The notes below the pieces were generated by a model. The model saw only the letters and a program-made list of their open reading frames with translations. It ran no database searches and was not told the DNA's origin. Positions 60,316-64,000 of a stretch of 64,000 bases of DNA are shown one piece after another. The position numbers and the translations under genes were made by a program. How positions within the stretch are numbered: position 1 is the first letter of the stretch; each line of letters starts with the position of its first letter. This DNA is from CAZNRY01 sp964575675 (GTDB taxonomy: Bacteria > Eisenbacteria > RBG-16-71-46 > CAIMUX01 > VGJL01): contig CAZNRY010000001.1 of the NCBI GenBank assembly GCA_964575675.1, positions 1 through 64,000 of the forward strand, written 5' to 3'.

Positions 60316-61430
60316 GTTCCCGTCCGACCCTGCCGGAGAGAGCGATCCTCTCTTGGATCCGCGACCAGGACGAGGTCCTCGCGCGCCTGATCGCCGCGGT
60401 GCGCGACGATCGCGTCCCGCAGGCATACCTCTTCCACGGGCCCCGCGGCGTCGGGAAAACCAGGACCGCGATCGGTCTCGCGCAAGCCCTGAACTGCACG
60501 GGAGATGGCGCCCCGTGCGGCGTCTGCCTCCCCTGCCGGAAAATCAGTAACCTCACCCATCCGGACGTACGCCTGCTCTTCCCCGCGACGCGCGACGAGG
60601 ACTCGCGCCCCGATGAGATCGCCAAGAGGCTTGAGGAATACGGAGCCGACCGATACCATCTCCTCGAGTTCGCGAGAAACGCGTCGATCAGCATCGACAG
60701 GATCCGGGAGTGGAAGAGCGAGGCCGGCATGTCCCTCTCCGAGGGGCGCCGGCGCGTTTTCATCCTCGCCGACGCGGCCCGGATGACCGAGGACGCGGCG
60801 CAGTCCGCGCTGAAGCTGATCGAGGAACCTCCGACGGGGACCCATCTGGTCCTGATCGCGGAGGAACCGTCGTCGCTTCTGCCGACGATCGTCTCGCGAT
60901 GCCAGCTCGTTCGTTTCCGGCCGCTGCGGAGAGAGTCGATCGAGGATGTCCTTGTCGCCAAGGCCGGGATGGACCAGGCGTCGGCCCGGCTGATCGCCGC
61001 CCTCTCCGAGGGGAGCCTGGGGCGGGCCCTGGGACTGAAGGAAGAGACCTCGATCGTCAAGACTCGGGATGCGGCGCTCGAACTGCTGCGTGCGGGGACC
61101 GCGCCGGGAGAGATCCAGGAGAAGGTGAAGCAATGGTCCCGCAGCTTGGATCCGAACAGCGCCCGCCGGAACATCGAGCTCCTGCTGATGTGGTGCCACG
61201 ACATTCTGGCGATTCGCTACCGCCTTCCGGACGACCAGATCGGCAACATCGACCGGAAGAAGGAACTCGTCGCTCAGGCTGCGACGATGCCGGTGTCCAG
61301 GATTCGCGCGACGATCGATGCCCTCGAGGAGATGCTGGACAGCATCGACCGCAACGTGAACCCTGCCCTGGCGCTCCACGAGATGCTGAGCCGCCTTGCG
61401 GCCGCGGCACCGGAGGGGCGCCAGCCGTGA
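60303..61430 (+). CDS. holB: DNA polymerase III delta-prime subunit
   Basis: 375 residues from ATG 60303, overlapping the previous gene by 13 bases. Walker A is FHGPRGVGKT (from about residue 45), the zinc module has Cys residues in NCTGDGAPCGVCLPCRK, and ADAARMTEDAAQSALKLIEEPP with IVSRCQLVRF are the standard clamp-loader motifs. It is part of the clamp loader that places the sliding clamp on DNA. The stop overlaps the ricT start (GTGA), the conserved holB-ricT order seen in many bacteria. Confidence 0.93.
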   Translation: MAQVSSRPTLPERAILSWIRDQDEVLARLIAAVRDDRVPQAYLFHGPRGVGKTRTAIGLAQALNCTGDGAPCGVCLPCRKISNLTHPDVRLLFPATRDEDSRPDEIAKRLEEYGADRYHLLEFARNASISIDRIREWKSEAGMSLSEGRRRVFILADAARMTEDAAQSALKLIEEPPTGTHLVLIAEEPSSLLPTIVSRCQLVRFRPLRRESIEDVLVAKAGMDQASARLIAALSEGSLGRALGLKEETSIVKTRDAALELLRAGTAPGEIQEKVKQWSRSLDPNSARRNIELLLMWCHDILAIRYRLPDDQIGNIDRKKELVAQAATMPVSRIRATIDALEEMLDSIDRNVNPALALHEMLSRLAAAAPEGRQP

Positions 61431-62155
61431 GTGGATTGCCGGACGAGAGGGTCTCCGATTCCGATGCGGCGGCGCGCCCCGAGCCGAAGATGGCGCAGGT
61501 CCGATTCAAGGGGCACCGGATCGAGCTCTTCATCCTTCCCGACGACGTCGAGGTCCAGCCGGGCGGGGTCGTGATCGTCGAAGCCGACCGCGGCATCGAC
61601 GCGGGCACGCTTCTCCGGTGCGGTCCCGGGCAGCTTTCCGCCCGCTCTCGCCAAGCGGTCCAGAGGATCCTCCGCGCCGCGACAAAGGAGGAACTCCACC
61701 ACCTCGAGCAGGTCCGCGAGGAGGACGCCTCCGCACTTCGAATCTGTCGCGAGCGCGTCGAGGTCTCGGGACCTCCGATGCGGATGATCGATGCGGAATT
61801 CCAGTTTGATGGCAACCGCGTGACCTTCTACTTCACCGCCGAGGGAAGGGTCGACTTTCGCGCGTTGGTTCGGGATCTTGCGAAGATCTTTCGGACCCGG
61901 ATCGAGCTGCGCCAGATCCATCCGCGAGAGGCGGCGCGCAGGCAGGGCGGCGTCGGACCCTGCGGGATGAACCTCTGCTGCGGTTCCTTCCTCCAGTCGT
62001 TCGAGCCGGTGACCCTGAAGATGGCGAAGCGGCAGAACCTGGCATTGGCCCCGACGCGGATCTCGGGACTCTGCGGCCGGCTCCTCTGCTGTCTAGCCTT
62101 CGATTGTGGGGAGTGCGGCGGGGGGCAATGCCGCGCGGAGGGTGAGGGAGCGTGA
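61427..62155 (+). CDS. ricT: PSP1/YaaT (RicT) family protein
   Basis: 242 residues from GTG 61427. The PSP1 C-terminal domain is clear: GVGPCGMNLCCGSFL, LNLAxxPTRISG-like QNLALAPTRISG, and LCGRLLCCLAFD, followed by a Cys-rich tail (CGECGGGQC). In Bacillus the RicT protein forms a complex with iron-sulfur clusters that affects RNase Y. Here only family membership and the position after holB are evident. It overlaps holB and tatD by GTGA junctions. Confidence 0.92.
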   Translation: MSGLPDERVSDSDAAARPEPKMAQVRFKGHRIELFILPDDVEVQPGGVVIVEADRGIDAGTLLRCGPGQLSARSRQAVQRILRAATKEELHHLEQVREEDASALRICRERVEVSGPPMRMIDAEFQFDGNRVTFYFTAEGRVDFRALVRDLAKIFRTRIELRQIHPREAARRQGGVGPCGMNLCCGSFLQSFEPVTLKMAKRQNLALAPTRISGLCGRLLCCLAFDCGECGGGQCRAEGEGA

Positions 62156-62916
62156 TCGACACCCACGCCCACGTGCACGCGCGGGCGTTCGACCGGGATC
62201 GCGACGACGTGGTCCGGCGCGTGTGGGAGTCGGGAGGGCGCTTTCTGATCGAGGTCAACATCTCCTCCCATGACTGGCCCCGCGTGCGCGATCTGGCCAC
62301 GCGCGACCCTCGGATCTTCTCGACGATCGGCGTCCACCCCCACGATTCGGGACGCGCGACCCTGCAAGAGCTAGAGAATCTATTTCGCGATCTCGACGAT
62401 CCCAAGATCCGGGCGATCGGTGAGACCGGCCTCGACTACTTTCGCGATTACGCCCCGCGCGACGTCCAGCAGGAGTTTTTCCGCCGTCACATCGCCGCCG
62501 CCCGCGAAACAGGCCTTCCGCTCGTCGTTCACTCACGCGCGGCCCATGAAGATGTCTTGCGCATCATTGAGGAGGAGGGACGGGGCGAGGTGCGGGGGGT
62601 CTTCCATTGTTTCGCCGGAGACGGCCGCATCGCCGCGCGCGCCCGCGCGTTGGGGTTCCTCCTCGGCTTCGGCGGAGCGGCGACCTACAACCCGAAGCGC
62701 TCCGCTCCGCTTCTGCAGGGCGTCGGGCTCGACGGGATCGTCCTCGAAACCGATTGCCCCTACCTGACCCCGCATCCACGGCGGAACGACCGCAACGAGC
62801 CGGCGAACATCCCGATCATCGCCGCGGCGATCGCCGGATATCTGGGGGTCGAGGTCGGGGAGGTGGACCGCGCCACCGATGCCAACGCGATCCGGCTCTT
62901 CAATCTCCCGGAATGA
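62152..62916 (+). CDS. tatD: TatD family metal-dependent hydrolase
   Basis: 254 residues from GTG 62152 (overlaps the ricT stop). Metal ligands follow the amidohydrolase pattern: His5 and His7 in DTHAHVH, Glu in AIGETGLDYF, His in LVVHSRAA, His in FHCFAG and Asp in ETDCPYLTP. TatD enzymes act as 3'-5' DNases or on related substrates. The stop overlaps the rsmA ATG. Confidence 0.94.
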   Translation: MIDTHAHVHARAFDRDRDDVVRRVWESGGRFLIEVNISSHDWPRVRDLATRDPRIFSTIGVHPHDSGRATLQELENLFRDLDDPKIRAIGETGLDYFRDYAPRDVQQEFFRRHIAAARETGLPLVVHSRAAHEDVLRIIEEEGRGEVRGVFHCFAGDGRIAARARALGFLLGFGGAATYNPKRSAPLLQGVGLDGIVLETDCPYLTPHPRRNDRNEPANIPIIAAAIAGYLGVEVGEVDRATDANAIRLFNLPE

Positions 62917-63794
62917 TCACCCGGCAAGGAACAGACGAGCGGGCTGGACACGAATCCGAGAAGGGATGGCTGCGCCACCATGGGATCAAGCCGCGCAAGC
63001 GGCTCGGCCAGAACTTTCTGATCCACGCGGGGACCGCCTCGCGCCTCGTCCGGGCGATGCAGATCGATCCCGGCAGCCACGTCCTCGAGATCGGTGCGGG
63101 GGCGGGTGCGCTGACCCGCGCGCTGCTCGAGTCCGGGCACACCGTCGCGGCCGTTGAGATCGATCCCCGCCTCCTCGTCCTGTTGCAGGATCGGTTCGCT
63201 GGGGAGGTTCGTTCGGGGCGCCTCCTCCTCCACGCGGGGAGCATTCTCGATCTCGATCCGTCAAGCATCCCGCGCCCGCAGGGCCGCAGGATGTTCCTCG
63301 CCGGCAACCTGCCGTACGCGATCACGACGCCAATCCTACTCTGGATGATCGAGGCGAGGGAGTGTTTCGAGGCGTCGGCCGTCTTGATGCAGCGGGAGGT
63401 CGCCGCGCGAATCACGGCCAAGCCCGGCAACCGGACATACGGCAGCCTCTCCGTTTGGCTCGCCTTCCACGCTCTGGCGCGTGTTCTCGCCACGGTCGGC
63501 CCCGGCGGATTCTGGCCCGTCCCCGAGGTCGATTCCGCCCTGGTCGGGTTCGTCTTCCACCGCGCGCCGCCCGTCGCGATCGCATCACCCGTCCATCTGG
63601 AGAAGGTCCTCTCCGCCACATTCGGGCAGCGGAGGAAGATGCTCCGCGCCTCGCTCGGCAATGCACTCGGGGATCCCGAGCTCGCGGCCCGTCTCCTCGA
63701 TGTCGCGGGGATCGACGGCCGGCGCCGCCCGGAGAGCCTCACGCTGGCCGAGTTCGCGATGCTGGCTGGCGCGGCCGGCAGGTTTCTTCCGTGA
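62913..63794 (+). CDS. rsmA: 16S rRNA dimethyladenosine transferase RsmA (KsgA)
   Basis: 293 residues from ATG 62913. Motifs: KPRKRLGQNFL, SAM-binding VLEIGAGAGALTRAL, VEIDPRLL, and catalytic AGNLPYAITTPIL, then PVPEVDSALV. It dimethylates two adjacent adenosines in helix 45 of 16S rRNA during 30S assembly; RsgA, encoded in the same window, acts in the same process. A 20-residue N-terminal extension precedes the usual start. The stop overlaps the next GTG. Confidence 0.96.
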   Translation: MITRQGTDERAGHESEKGWLRHHGIKPRKRLGQNFLIHAGTASRLVRAMQIDPGSHVLEIGAGAGALTRALLESGHTVAAVEIDPRLLVLLQDRFAGEVRSGRLLLHAGSILDLDPSSIPRPQGRRMFLAGNLPYAITTPILLWMIEARECFEASAVLMQREVAARITAKPGNRTYGSLSVWLAFHALARVLATVGPGGFWPVPEVDSALVGFVFHRAPPVAIASPVHLEKVLSATFGQRRKMLRASLGNALGDPELAARLLDVAGIDGRRRPESLTLAEFAMLAGAAGRFLP

Positions 63795-64000
63795 CCCCCG
63801 CGGCGCGCCGAGCGGGCGCACCCGCCCTTCTTCGCGCCCTGGAACGCGAGGTCGTTCGATGCGAGCGGTGCCCTCGCCTTCGAGAGCATTGCCGGCGGGT
63901 CTCCGTGGAGAGGCGCCGCGCGTATCTGGATGAAACCTACTGGGGCCGTCCCGTTCCGGGCTTCGGGGATCCATCCGCGCGCCTTCTCCTCGTCGGTCTC
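63791..64000 (+). CDS. Uracil-DNA glycosylase, family 5-like (5' part, cut by the window end)
   Basis: From GTG 63791 the frame reads at least 70 residues to the window edge. It contains VVRCERCPRLREHC (iron-sulfur Cys pair at the start of family 4/5 enzymes), then DETYWGRPVPGFGDP and LLLVGL, which match family 5 (UdgB) glycosylases, where a YWGRPVPGFGD block is typical. It would remove uracil from DNA. The catalytic and C-terminal Cys residues lie beyond the window. Confidence 0.82.
   Translation, partial: MTPAARRAGAPALLRALEREVVRCERCPRLREHCRRVSVERRRAYLDETYWGRPVPGFGDPSARLLLVGL

Overview
The window reads as a high-GC (roughly two-thirds G+C) chromosomal scaffold from an uncultured Gram-negative bacterium. 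It encodes outer-membrane-type OmpA proteins, a periplasmic SurA-like chaperone, DsbD, LemA/HtpX and FtsEX with an EnvC-like factor. Three large exported proteins carry a C-terminal FlgD-like/type-IX-sorting-like beta domain ending in a terminal Arg, which suggests the FCB neighbourhood (for example Eisenbacteria-, Krumholzibacteria- or Latescibacteria-like lineages). That placement is an inference from gene content, not a phylogeny. A run of ten N at 32406-32415 marks a draft or metagenome assembly. I see no rRNA, tRNA, CRISPR array, prophage or intact insertion sequence.

Layout. 123-3115 (-): histidine kinase coupled to a receiver-SpoIIE phosphatase. 3193-6080 (+): chorismate synthase and a lipoprotein solute-binding protein. 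6060-7340 (-): RsgA with a long N-terminal extension. 7341-7910: gene-poor, with a 22-bp perfect palindrome, a possible 20-codon ORF and a dispersed repeat. 7911-12934 (-): UvrA-like ATPase, OmpA lipoprotein and VOC protein. 13099-17298 (-): SppA fused to a barrel-like domain, HtpX, LemA. 17496-24263 (+): an unknown anchored protein, an EEP-family hydrolase, DsbD and a large membrane protein. 24264-24761: repeat-rich intergenic DNA. 24762-30129 (+): ALDH7-like dehydrogenase, thioredoxin, secreted M28 peptidase, PfkB-type kinase. 30293-34487: acetyltransferase, M29-like aminopeptidase, DUF4177 protein (holding the N gap) and a secreted phosphatase-like protein. 34512-40736 (-): exported unknown protein, methyltransferase, MFS transporter and a beta-propeller surface protein. 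40922-46862 (+): phenylalanine hydroxylase and two membrane glycosyltransferase-like proteins. 46868-47054: a 187-bp element with 20-bp perfect terminal inverted repeats. 47051-55493: OmpA-type protein, a doubly damaged phosphate-transport pair, purple-acid-phosphatase-like protein, FkbM methyltransferase, MoaD/MoaE, and an HD-GYP protein with a degenerate receiver. 55826-64000 (+): a compact envelope/housekeeping gene string (SurA-like, S4, FtsE, FtsX, EnvC-like, HolB, RicT/PSP1, TatD, RsmA, UDG).

How the genes work together. Many neighbours share ATGA, GTGA or TTGA stop/start overlaps, so translational coupling is widespread. The clearest functional module is FtsE-FtsX-EnvC-like: the LytM domain has lost catalytic His residues, as expected for an amidase activator rather than an enzyme. 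The most unusual points are the paired lesions in the DUF47 and PiT phosphate genes, the inverted-repeat elements and dispersed repeats in intergenic DNA, the barrel-SppA fusion, and the c-di-GMP-type phosphodiesterase with a Cys-rich N-terminus next to a receiver lacking its phosphoacceptor.
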